Assembly: GCA_022710245.1 (NCBI GenBank)
Contig: JAKLHH010000379.1
Coordinates: forward strand, 1 to 7,190
Direction: 5' to 3'
Origin: Myxococcota bacterium
GTDB lineage: Bacteria; Myxococcota; Polyangia; GCA-2747355; JAKLHH01
DNA length: 7,190 nt
Shown here: positions 1 through 5,036 of the stretch, in pieces
Position numbering within the stretch: position 1 is the first letter of the stretch
Layout of the letters: every line of letters begins with the position of its first letter
Position numbers and translations under genes: made by a program
Notes under the pieces: model-generated
Seen by the model: only the letters and a program-made list of their open reading frames with translations
Told to the model about the DNA's origin: nothing
Database searches by the model: none

Positions 1-407
1 TCTTCGGCGCGGGCGCGGCCGTCCTCCTCGCGCTCTCCGTGCGGCTGCCGGGCAGGGTCGCCCCGGGCCGCCCGTGGCTCACCATCGCCGGTGCGCTCCT
101 CCTCGCCTTCGGCCTCGTCTATCCGCACTTCCTCGAGGGGTCGCCGCTCCGCTACCTCTACGCGGCGCCGACCGGCCTGGTCCCCTGCCCCACCCTCTCT
201 GCCGTCATCGGCCTCGCGCTGATCCTGGACGGCCTGCGCTCGCGCGCGTGGTCCCTCGCGCTCGCCACCCTCGGACTCCTCTACGGCGCGATCGGCACCT
301 TCCGCCTGCACGTGCTGATCGACCTCGCGCTCCTCGGCGGAGCGCTCGTGCTCGCCGTCGCGGCGCTGCTGCCGCGGCCCCGGAGCGGCGCCCCGGCGCG
401 CGGCTGA
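1..407 (+). CDS. Multi-pass integral membrane protein, C-terminal part (5' end outside window)
   Basis: The open frame enters the window at base 3 and runs to TGA at 405-407, giving 134 visible residues. A GTG at 39 could be read as a start, but the preceding 12 residues (FGAGAAVLLALS) are in frame and hydrophobic, so the gene most likely begins upstream. About five hydrophobic segments alternate with short loops, which predicts an inner-membrane protein. The loop YPHFLEG...YLYAAPTGLVPCPT, with its Pro-Cys-Pro-Thr, followed by another helix resembles the DUF6064 group of small membrane proteins; this is from memory and tentative. The protein ends in a basic, Pro/Arg-rich tail (RPRSGAPARG). 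It converges on the DUF3343 gene, with only 15 nt between the two stop codons and no obvious terminator hairpin. Function unknown. Confidence 0.72.
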   Translation, partial: FGAGAAVLLALSVRLPGRVAPGRPWLTIAGALLLAFGLVYPHFLEGSPLRYLYAAPTGLVPCPTLSAVIGLALILDGLRSRAWSLALATLGLLYGAIGTFRLHVLIDLALLGGALVLAVAALLPRPRSGAPARG

Positions 408-422
408 ATCGAGGGACACGGA

Positions 423-674
423 TCAGAGCGGGACGATCCGCTCCACCCCGAGCGACCGCCCGAGCGGCCGCCCGACCAGCAGCTCCTCGACGCGGGCCCG
501 CGCGCTCCAGTCGAAGCGCAGGCAGAACCCGCAGCTCGAGCTCAGCCGGCTCGGCACCGGGATCAGCTTGTGGGCGACCCCGGCGGCGAGCAGGAGCTTC
601 TCCGCCGCGATCGCGCCCTGCACCGACTGGAACAGGACCACGCCGTGGACCTGCGCTGGCTCAGAGTGAGACAA
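423..674 (-). CDS. DUF3343 family putative Se/S carrier-like protein
   Basis: A small 83-residue cytoplasmic protein of the DUF3343 type. It shows the family's beta-alpha start (VVLFQSVQGAIAAEKLL), the middle strand HKLIPVPSRLSSSCGFCLRF with a C-x-x-C pair at residues 48 and 51, and a short C-terminal strand ending VERIVPL. Family members are annotated as putative selenium/sulfur carriers because they occur beside YedF, SelD and class V aminotransferase genes; their biochemistry is poorly known. The start used is a TTG whose coding sequence overlaps the end of the YedF-like gene by 14 nt, suggesting translational coupling. An in-frame GTG a few codons later (residue 12) is an alternative that would remove an N-terminal stretch not needed for the fold. 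It is the last gene of the three-gene operon. Confidence 0.85.
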   Translation of the reverse strand: MSHSEPAQVHGVVLFQSVQGAIAAEKLLLAAGVAHKLIPVPSRLSSSCGFCLRFDWSARARVEELLVGRPLGRSLGVERIVPL

Positions 675-999
675 GCTTCTCCGCCGCGAGGAGCGTGGCC
701 GCGATCTCCTGCATGTTCGAGACGCGCCCGACCGCCACCTTCCCGGTCAGCTCGAAGTAGTTGATGCAGGTGCCGCAGGCGAGGAGGTCGAGCCCCTGGC
801 CGGCGAGCGCCTTCAGGTCGTCGACGGCGCGGGACCCCTCGGCGACGAGCTTCACGCCGGCGTTGATGAAGATGATGGCGTCGGGCTTCGCCTCGAGCTC
901 CGTCAGGGTGTGAAAGAAGGCGCCGAGCAGCCGCTCGCCGAGCTCGGCGGGCCCGCGGCCGAGGCTGTCCGAGGCGATCAAGAGCACGTGCTTCTTCAC
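661..999 (-). CDS. yedF: YedF-like DsrE-fold protein (selenium/sulfur metabolism), single-domain form
   Basis: A 112-residue cytoplasmic protein matching the C-terminal DsrE-like half of YedF (putative sulfurtransferase-like selenium metabolism protein). Visible hallmarks are the strand VLLIASDSLGRGPAELGERLL, the segment PDAIIFINAGVKLV, the Cys motif LLACGTCINYF with Cys75 and Cys78, and the closing segment VGRVSNMQEIAATLLAAEKLV. Typical YedF proteins are near 200 residues and carry an N-terminal TusA/SirA domain with its own Cys; that domain is absent here, and no TusA-like gene is visible next to it. The GTG start is supported by a strong GGAGGAG six bases upstream. The gene lies 16 nt after the desulfurase-like gene and overlaps the DUF3343 gene by 14 nt, so it is the middle gene of an operon. 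It presumably accepts and passes on S or Se on its cysteines (inference from context). Confidence 0.88.
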   Translation of the reverse strand: MKKHVLLIASDSLGRGPAELGERLLGAFFHTLTELEAKPDAIIFINAGVKLVAEGSRAVDDLKALAGQGLDLLACGTCINYFELTGKVAVGRVSNMQEIAATLLAAEKLVSL

Positions 1000-1005
1000 G
1001 GTGAG

Positions 1006-1012
1006 CTCCTCC
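1006..1012 (-). promoter_or_regulatory. Shine-Dalgarno of the YedF-like gene
   Basis: On the minus strand GGAGGAG sits six bases upstream of the GTG start (999-997), between it and the stop codon of the desulfurase-like gene. It is the strongest ribosome-binding site in the operon and decides the non-ATG start. Confidence 0.7.
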
Positions 1013-1015
1013 GGG

Positions 1016-2170
1016 TCAGGGCGGCGGCGCTGCCGCGAGCTCTCGCAGCGCGTCGAGCGCGGTGTCGATCTCAGCGTCGGTGCTGAAGAGGCCAGGGCTG
1101 AAGCGCACGCTCCCCTCGGGCGCCGTCCCCAGCTGCCGGTGCGCGAGCGGCGCGCAGTGCAGGCCGGCGCGGCAGCAGACCCCGGCGCGCGCCTCGAGCG
1201 CCGCGGCGACCTCCGAGCAGCTCCAGCCCTCGAGGTTGAAGGAGACCACCGCCGTCTGGCGCTCCGCGGCGCGCGGGCCGAGGACGCGCACCCGCGGGAG
1301 GCCGAGGAGGCCCTCCAGTAGCCGCCCGGTGAGCGCCCGCTCGCGCTCGCGCACGCTGGCCACGCCGCGGGCCTCGAGGAAGGCGCAGCCGGCGGCGAGC
1401 CCCGCCAGACCCACGGCGTTCAGCGTCCCGGCCTCGAGGCGATCGGGGAGGAAGCCGGGCTGCGCGTCGGACTCCGAGGCGCTGCCGGTGCCGCCGTGGA
1501 GCAGCGGGCGGATCCGGTCGCGGGCGCGCGCGCCGAGCCAGAGCCCGCCGGTGCCCTGGGGACCGAGGAGCGACTTGTGGCCGGTGAAGGCCAGGAGGTC
1601 GATCCGCGCCGCGCCGACGTCGAGCGGCACCGCGCCCGCCGTCTGGGCCGCGTCGACGCAGAAGAGGAGCTCGTGCGCCTCGGCCAGGCGGCCCACCTCC
1701 TCGATGGGGCTGAGCGTGCCGACCACGTTGGAGGCGTGGCTGAGGATCACCAGCCGGCTCTGCGGCGTGATCGCCCGGGTCACGTCGTCCGGGTCGAGCG
1801 CGCCGTCGCCGGCGCAGGGCACGCGCGTGACCGAGACGCCGCGCTCCTCGAGGGCGCGCAGCGGGCGCAGCACCGAGTTGTGCTCCATCATGCTGGTGAT
1901 GACGTGGTCGCCCGGGGAGAGCAGCCCGAAGAGCGCGAGGTTCAGCGCCTCGGTGGCGTTCTTGGTGAAGACCACGGAGAGCGGGTCCGGGGCGACGAGG
2001 AGCCGCGCCACCCGCTCCCTCGCCTCGTAGACCACGCGCGCTGCCTCGATCGAGAGCCGGTGCCCCGAGCGGCCGGGGTTCGCCCCTGACTCCCGCAGGA
2101 AGCGCTCCATCGCCGCCGGCACGGTGTCCGGCTTGGGCCAGGAGGTGGCGGCGTTGTCGAGGTAGATCAT
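1016..2170 (-). CDS. Cysteine desulfurase family protein (class V aminotransferase, SufS/Csd-like)
   Basis: A PLP-dependent enzyme of 384 residues from the ATG at 2170, expected to release sulfur (or selenium) from cysteine/selenocysteine as an enzyme-bound persulfide or selenide, leaving alanine. Motifs in this numbering: N-terminal MIYLDNAATSWPKP; TKNATEALN around 69-77; MEHNSVLRPL with the PLP-stacking His97; VDAAQTAG with Asp173 and Gln176; the PLP lysine Lys199 in FTGHKSLLGPQG; the catalytic-loop Cys339 in RAGLHCAPLAH; and SVRFSPGLFSTDAEID near the end. Length and motifs fit the TIGR01977-type family found with YedF and SelD rather than housekeeping IscS. A TTG 24 nt further upstream (2194) would add MLDIQRAD, but homologues begin at MIYLDNAAT. 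Neither start has a good Shine-Dalgarno. It is the first gene of the operon with the YedF-like and DUF3343 genes, which could receive the sulfur/selenium. Confidence 0.92.
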   Translation of the reverse strand: MIYLDNAATSWPKPDTVPAAMERFLRESGANPGRSGHRLSIEAARVVYEARERVARLLVAPDPLSVVFTKNATEALNLALFGLLSPGDHVITSMMEHNSVLRPLRALEERGVSVTRVPCAGDGALDPDDVTRAITPQSRLVILSHASNVVGTLSPIEEVGRLAEAHELLFCVDAAQTAGAVPLDVGAARIDLLAFTGHKSLLGPQGTGGLWLGARARDRIRPLLHGGTGSASESDAQPGFLPDRLEAGTLNAVGLAGLAAGCAFLEARGVASVRERERALTGRLLEGLLGLPRVRVLGPRAAERQTAVVSFNLEGWSCSEVAAALEARAGVCCRAGLHCAPLAHRQLGTAPEGSVRFSPGLFSTDAEIDTALDALRELAAAPPP

Positions 2171-2214
2171 GTCAGCCCGTTGTATATCCAACAAAGGTCG
2201 CTCAGGCTAGCTGC
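2171..2214. promoter_or_regulatory. Short divergent intergenic region with AT-rich dyad
   Basis: Only 44 nt separate the desulfurase-like gene from the divergent frameshifted gene. It holds an unusually AT-rich patch for this window, GTTG-TATATC-CAAC (2179-2192), an inverted repeat of four bases per arm around a TATA-like core. On the minus strand TATACA could serve as a -10 about 16 nt ahead of the ATG at 2170, but no convincing -35 is visible. A promoter or operator here is a guess from position and base composition. Confidence 0.3.
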
Positions 2215-2543
2215 ATGCTCGAGCGCGCCGAGGATCCCCGCCTCGCGGACGTCTGGGCCGCCATGGCCGACCACTTCCTGGACACGGAGACGCGGCACGA
2301 CGTCCCCCTGACCGCGCTCGCGTGTGTGCGCGCGGGTCTCTCCACCGCCGAGGCCGGCGAGGTCTGGCGCCGGGACGTGACCCCTTCAACGCGCGGTACG
2401 TGGCGGGCGAGTGGGCCGGGTGGGATCGCGACTGGCTGTGCGCGCGGATCCGTCGAGGCCGGCGCTCGTGGACCAGGCGCTGGCCGCTGCGGCTGGTCTG
2501 GGGCCGCGTGTGGCCTCCGGTGATGGACGTTCCAGCGAGGTGA
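2215..2543 (+). pseudogene. Small conserved hypothetical protein gene with apparent -1 frameshift
   Basis: Two adjacent frames together look like one small protein. Frame 1, from ATG 2215, reads MLERAEDPRLADVWAAMADH and continues through FLDTETRHDVPLTALACVRA to VWRRDVTP. Frame 3, from about 2385, reads FNARYVAGEWAGWDRDWLCA then a basic, Trp-rich tail, and stops at TGA 2541-2543. The join falls in the run CCCC at 2381-2384: one extra C gives a continuous reading of about 109 residues. GC3 supports the switch: after 2385 frame 3 has about 6 A/T-ending codons in 52, whereas frame 1 has about 13 in 40. The combined pattern (LDTE..., AGEWAGWD.DWL) recalls the small DUF7079-like uncharacterised proteins, from memory only. 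Function unknown. It diverges from the desulfurase operon and converges on the DUF2382 pair, 10 nt between stops. It could be a true mutation or a sequencing error; recoding is less likely. Confidence 0.6.
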
Positions 2544-2553
2544 CGTAGGTGAG

Positions 2554-3486
2554 CTAGCGCGGCTTGTTGCGCGCGAGGGCGTGCTCGTAGCCGAAGCGGA
2601 TGGAGTCCTTGAGGCGATCCCAGTGGCCCGGGAAGCGGCGCTCGCTCTGCTGCCGGATGCGCGTCTCCGCGACGTCCCAGGGCTGACCCTCCATCTGCGG
2701 CTCCAGCGCGAGCTGCTCACCCAGCTCGTACGCCGGGCGGTACTCCTGGTAAGGCTGGTTGCCACCGCCGAGGCGGCGCTGGAAGTCCCGCTGGTACTCG
2801 CCCTCGAGCTGCTCGATCTCCGCCTGCGTCTTGCGCAGGGTCGCGCGCACCGTCTCGGTGCGCTCCTCCGACTCGCGGCCCAGGCTCACCTCCTCGACGA
2901 CGTGCGCCTCCTTCGCGACGACCGGCTCCTCGCGCATGCCGCGCGCCTCGATCACCTGCTCCCTGAAGGCCTCCTCGCCGGCCGGGCGGTCCGCCGGGCG
3001 CCGCTGCACGGTCACCTTCTCCTCGTGCAGCTGGATCGGCTGCTCCACCTGCTCGCTGACCACGTGCGTGTGGATCCGTACGCCGCCGCCGCCTGTGCTT
3101 CGCTTGCCAACCTTGAGCTCCTCCTCGGCGAGCGGGATGCTCTCGCTGCCGGGCTGCCACCCGGCCTTCCGCCAGCTCTCCGCCTCGAGGTCGATGTCGA
3201 CGGGGTTGTGCCGCGAGAGGACCTCGTCGCAGAGCTGGATGCGATCGTCCTCGACGGTGACGGCCAGCATGATCCCGCCCCGGCGCGTGGCCTCGCCGTA
3301 GACGTCCGCCTCCCCGGGCTTGAAGAAACCCTTGATCTTCTCCCACAGCCCCGGCTCCCCGCCCTGCTCGGACGGCCGCTCGATCACGTCGATGTCCCCG
3401 GCCGAGAACCCACTCACCGTCAGGTCCTCGCGGGCCTGCATCGCTGCGCCTCGATCACTGAATACTCCGATGACCTTGTGCATCAT
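2554..3486 (-). CDS. YflT/17M-like domain fused to DUF2382 (YsnF/AvaK-type) stress protein
   Basis: A 310-residue soluble protein. Residues about 2-100 (KVIGVFSDRGAAMQAREDL..., FSAGDIDVIER, GIMLAVTVEDDR, NPVDIDLE) match the general stress protein 17M/YflT-like domain. Residues about 115-226 form a DUF2382 domain, starting SIPLAEEELKVGKRS...GGVRIHTHVV and continuing through alternating charged strands (QPIQLHEEKVTVQRRP, EVSLGRESEERTETV). A charged helical stretch follows, then a C-terminal segment (YRPAYELGEQLALEP, FPGHWDRLKDSIRFGYEHA) of a kind often seen at the end of such stress proteins. No signal peptide or membrane segment. Four in-frame start choices lie close together. The third-codon ATG (3486) is chosen because AAGGAG lies 8 nt before it, whereas it lies only 2 nt before the ATG at 3492. 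It follows the other DUF2382 gene in an operon. The molecular role of the family is not established; a stress-response role is inferred. Confidence 0.88.
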   Translation of the reverse strand: MMHKVIGVFSDRGAAMQAREDLTVSGFSAGDIDVIERPSEQGGEPGLWEKIKGFFKPGEADVYGEATRRGGIMLAVTVEDDRIQLCDEVLSRHNPVDIDLEAESWRKAGWQPGSESIPLAEEELKVGKRSTGGGGVRIHTHVVSEQVEQPIQLHEEKVTVQRRPADRPAGEEAFREQVIEARGMREEPVVAKEAHVVEEVSLGRESEERTETVRATLRKTQAEIEQLEGEYQRDFQRRLGGGNQPYQEYRPAYELGEQLALEPQMEGQPWDVAETRIRQQSERRFPGHWDRLKDSIRFGYEHALARNKPR

Positions 3487-3494
3487 GACCATTG

Positions 3495-3500
3495 CTCCTT
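3495..3500 (-). promoter_or_regulatory. Shine-Dalgarno of the YflT-DUF2382 gene
   Basis: AAGGAG on the minus strand partly overlaps the TGA of the upstream DUF2382 gene (TGAAGGAG). It is 2 nt from the ATG at 3492 but 8 nt from the ATG at 3486, which favours the latter start and suggests coupling of translation from the upstream gene. Confidence 0.6.
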
Positions 3501-3922
3501 CAGCTGTGCTCCTTGGGAGGCAGCTCCTCGAGCTCGGCGACCTCGGAGCGCAGCTGCTCCTCGAGGTGCTCGCTCCTCTGCCCCCGTCGCCTGACCAGAC
3601 GCAGCTCCTCGCGCACCATCAGCTTGCGCTCCACGACGACGACCTCCTCGTGGAGCGGGATGATCAGGCAGTCCCCCTCCTCACGCACGGGCTGCGGCCG
3701 CTCCACCTCACGGTGGACGGGCACGCGCTCGACCTCGACCGCTTCGTCGAGGAGCGGGAGGTCGAGAGGGACCGTCTCCCGCGTCACGTGCTTGTGCACA
3801 CGCACGCCGCCACTCGCGACCGTGGTCTTGCCGATCACGAGCTGCTCCTCGGCGAGCGAGATGGCCTCCGGCGCGGGCTGCCCCGGCTGCGGTGTCGATG
3901 GGGAGCTCTCTCGTCTGCTCAT
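3500..3922 (-). CDS. DUF2382 (YsnF/AvaK-type) single-domain protein
   Basis: A 140-residue, highly charged soluble protein made almost entirely of one DUF2382 domain (about residues 20-132). It opens with AISLAEEQLVIGKTTVASGG and VRVHKHV, followed by paired charged strands: ETVPLDLPLLDEAVEVERVP, VHREVERPQPVREEGDCLII and PLHEEVVVVERKLMVREELR. The N-terminal 20 residues are Ser/Pro-rich and probably disordered, and the C-terminal 20 are acidic and helical. Its opening motif (SLAEEQLVIGK...GGVRVHKHV) closely parallels that of the next gene (PLAEEELKVGK...GGVRIHTHV), so the two are paralogous. The ATG start is preceded by GAGG at a spacing of 7. It is the first gene of a two-gene operon, and a sigma-54-like promoter lies about 50-70 nt upstream. 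No enzymatic motif is visible; function is uncertain, probably stress-related. Confidence 0.86.
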   Translation of the reverse strand: MSRRESSPSTPQPGQPAPEAISLAEEQLVIGKTTVASGGVRVHKHVTRETVPLDLPLLDEAVEVERVPVHREVERPQPVREEGDCLIIPLHEEVVVVERKLMVREELRLVRRRGQRSEHLEEQLRSEVAELEELPPKEHS

Positions 3923-3973
3923 ACCTCTACCTCGCTCTGGGCTGGACTATCCTCGTCCGGCACGCGCGGGGGG

Positions 3974-3989
3974 TGCAGGGTGCGTGCCA
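3974..3989 (-). promoter_or_regulatory. Candidate sigma-54 (-24/-12) promoter for the DUF2382 operon
   Basis: The minus strand reads TGGCACGCACCCTGCA. Against the sigma-54 consensus TGGCAC-N5-TTGCA it differs at one base (C for the first T of the -12 element), and the invariant GG and GC are separated by the required 10 nt. It faces the DUF2382 pair; transcription would begin near 3963, leaving a leader of about 41 nt before the ATG at 3922 and its GAGG. Sigma-54 promoters are common in myxobacteria and need an activator bound upstream. The site is intergenic, not inside a coding region, which strengthens it, but it rests on one match by eye. Confidence 0.55.
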
Positions 3990-4093
3990 CTCCGACCGGC
4001 GTCGGCGCGCCGCCGGACCAGCGCCGCCATGGCCGCGACCCGGGCCGTGCCCCGGTCACCCGCCCCGCGGGACGGTCTCCGCGGTGGTGGGGA

Positions 4094-4119
4094 TTGTTTC
4101 GTGCATCGTGTGGTAGATT
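4094..4119 (+). promoter_or_regulatory. Weak candidate promoter for the sigma-factor gene
   Basis: Within the most AT-rich stretch of this intergenic region there is an extended -10-like TGGTAGATT (4111-4119; TGn plus TAGATT, four of six matches to TATAAT). A TTGTTT lies upstream at 4094-4099, but the 14-nt spacing is too short for a good -35. Transcription would start only a dozen or so bases before the ATG at 4143. The -10-like element lies largely within the left part of the inverted repeat at 4112-4128. Confidence 0.25.
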
Positions 4120-4128
4120 CGATCTACC
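4112..4128. repeat. Perfect 17-bp inverted repeat (operator-like dyad)
   Basis: GGTAGAT-TCG-ATCTACC: two perfect 7-bp arms around a 3-bp centre. It ends 14 bp before the sigma-factor ATG and just before its AGGA ribosome-binding site (4130-4133). Such a dyad fits a dimeric regulator's operator or a small leader hairpin. It also lies about 157 bp upstream of the predicted start of the sigma-54-like promoter on the other strand, a normal distance for an enhancer-binding activator site. Which role it has, if any, cannot be settled from sequence. Confidence 0.5.
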
Positions 4129-4142
4129 CAGGACTTCCGCTG

Positions 4143-5036
4143 ATGTCGCTCGACTGGACCCGTCTCCTCGGCTCGCTCCGCGCCTCTTACGGCGACGAGG
4201 CGAGCTCTGCCCTGGAGCACCGGCTGCACGCGTTGCTGCAACGGACCGGCGTCCCGCCCCGCCTCGCCCAGAGCCTCCTCGACTACCTCGCCGAGCGGGT
4301 GCCGGCCGGCCTGCGCGACGCCAGCGCCCTGGGCGACTGGCAGCTCGATGATCTGTTCCTCTGCCACTGCTGCCTGTGCGGCGCGCGGGGGGCCGTGGAC
4401 ACCTTCCGCGCGGAGCACCGGCGGACGCTGGAGGCCGCGCTCGGTCGCCTGCGGCTGTCGCCGTCGCTGCAGGCCGAGGCGCAGCAGTCCCTCGAGGCGC
4501 TGCTCCTCGCGGGCGAGGAGGGGCGGCCTCCGCTGCTGGCCCAGTACTCCGGCCTGGGCAAGCTCGGCGCCTGGCTGCGGGTCGTCGCCGCCCGGCACGG
4601 GCGCCGGCTCCTCGAGCGCGAGAAGCGGCTCCTCCCGCTCGACGACGACCACCTCGCCGATCAGCTCGGCGGCGGCGCCAACCCGGAGCTCGCGCACCTC
4701 AAGCGCACCTACCGGGACGCCTTCAAGCAGGCGTTCGGCGACGGGATGCGGATCCTCGGCGCCCGGCAGCTCAACCTGCTGCGCCACCGCTACCTCGACG
4801 GCCTCACCGTGGCCGAGATCGGCACCATCTACCGCGTCCACCACTCCACCGTCTCGCGCTGGATCACCGAGGCGCGCGAGCAGGTGCTGGCGGAGACGCA
4901 CCGGCGCCTGATGACCACCCTCCAGGTCAGCCCCGACGAGTGCGCGAGCCTGGTCGAGCTCCTGCGCAGCCAGCTCGACCTCACCCTCTCGCGCTTCTTC
5001 GAGCAGTCCTGGCGCGAGCCCGGGACGGGCGCATGA
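4143..5036 (+). CDS. Sigma-70 family RNA polymerase sigma factor, Myxococcales type (TIGR03001-like)
   Basis: A 297-residue ECF-like sigma factor expected to direct RNA polymerase to a specific promoter set. Residues 1-67 form a helical N-terminal extension. Region 2 runs from about 68 (LDDLFLCHCCLCGARGAVDT) to about 160, including YSGLGKLGAWLRVVAARHGR just before a charged linker. Region 4 spans about 205-260, with the helix-turn-helix LTVAEIGTIYRVHHSTVSRW then ITEARE. A C-terminal tail of about 37 residues (SPDECASLVELLRSQLDLTL...) is the type of extension seen in the myxobacterial sigma group. The frame is open far upstream (to about 3492) but only as an antisense shadow of the DUF2382 gene; the ATG at 4143 is chosen because AGGA precedes it by 9 nt and the protein signal starts there. 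It overlaps the next gene by 4 nt (ATGA). Unusual: a cysteine cluster at residues 74-79. Confidence 0.9.
   Translation: MSLDWTRLLGSLRASYGDEASSALEHRLHALLQRTGVPPRLAQSLLDYLAERVPAGLRDASALGDWQLDDLFLCHCCLCGARGAVDTFRAEHRRTLEAALGRLRLSPSLQAEAQQSLEALLLAGEEGRPPLLAQYSGLGKLGAWLRVVAARHGRRLLEREKRLLPLDDDHLADQLGGGANPELAHLKRTYRDAFKQAFGDGMRILGARQLNLLRHRYLDGLTVAEIGTIYRVHHSTVSRWITEAREQVLAETHRRLMTTLQVSPDECASLVELLRSQLDLTLSRFFEQSWREPGTGA

Noticed and set aside
1062..2030. Plus-strand frame of 322 codons opposite the desulfurase-like gene
   Set aside because: Ser/Arg-rich shadow; the minus strand carries PLP-lysine and catalytic-cysteine motifs in the proper order.
2581..3594. Long plus-strand open frame (337 codons) rich in Leu/Arg/His
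   Set aside because: It is the antisense shadow of the YflT-DUF2382 gene; in GC-rich DNA the complementary frame stays open. The translation is low-complexity with no domain, and the minus-strand protein has clear family motifs.
3995..4018. GC-rich dyad around GGCGCGCC in the divergent intergenic region
   Set aside because: Such GC-only palindromes are expected by chance at this base composition; no T tract or conserved motif accompanies it.
3492..4142. Upstream in-frame extension of the sigma-factor frame (217 codons)
   Set aside because: Most of it is the antisense of the single-domain DUF2382 gene, and the rest crosses an intergenic region with promoter-like sequence. A ribosome-binding site and protein similarity place the start at 4143.
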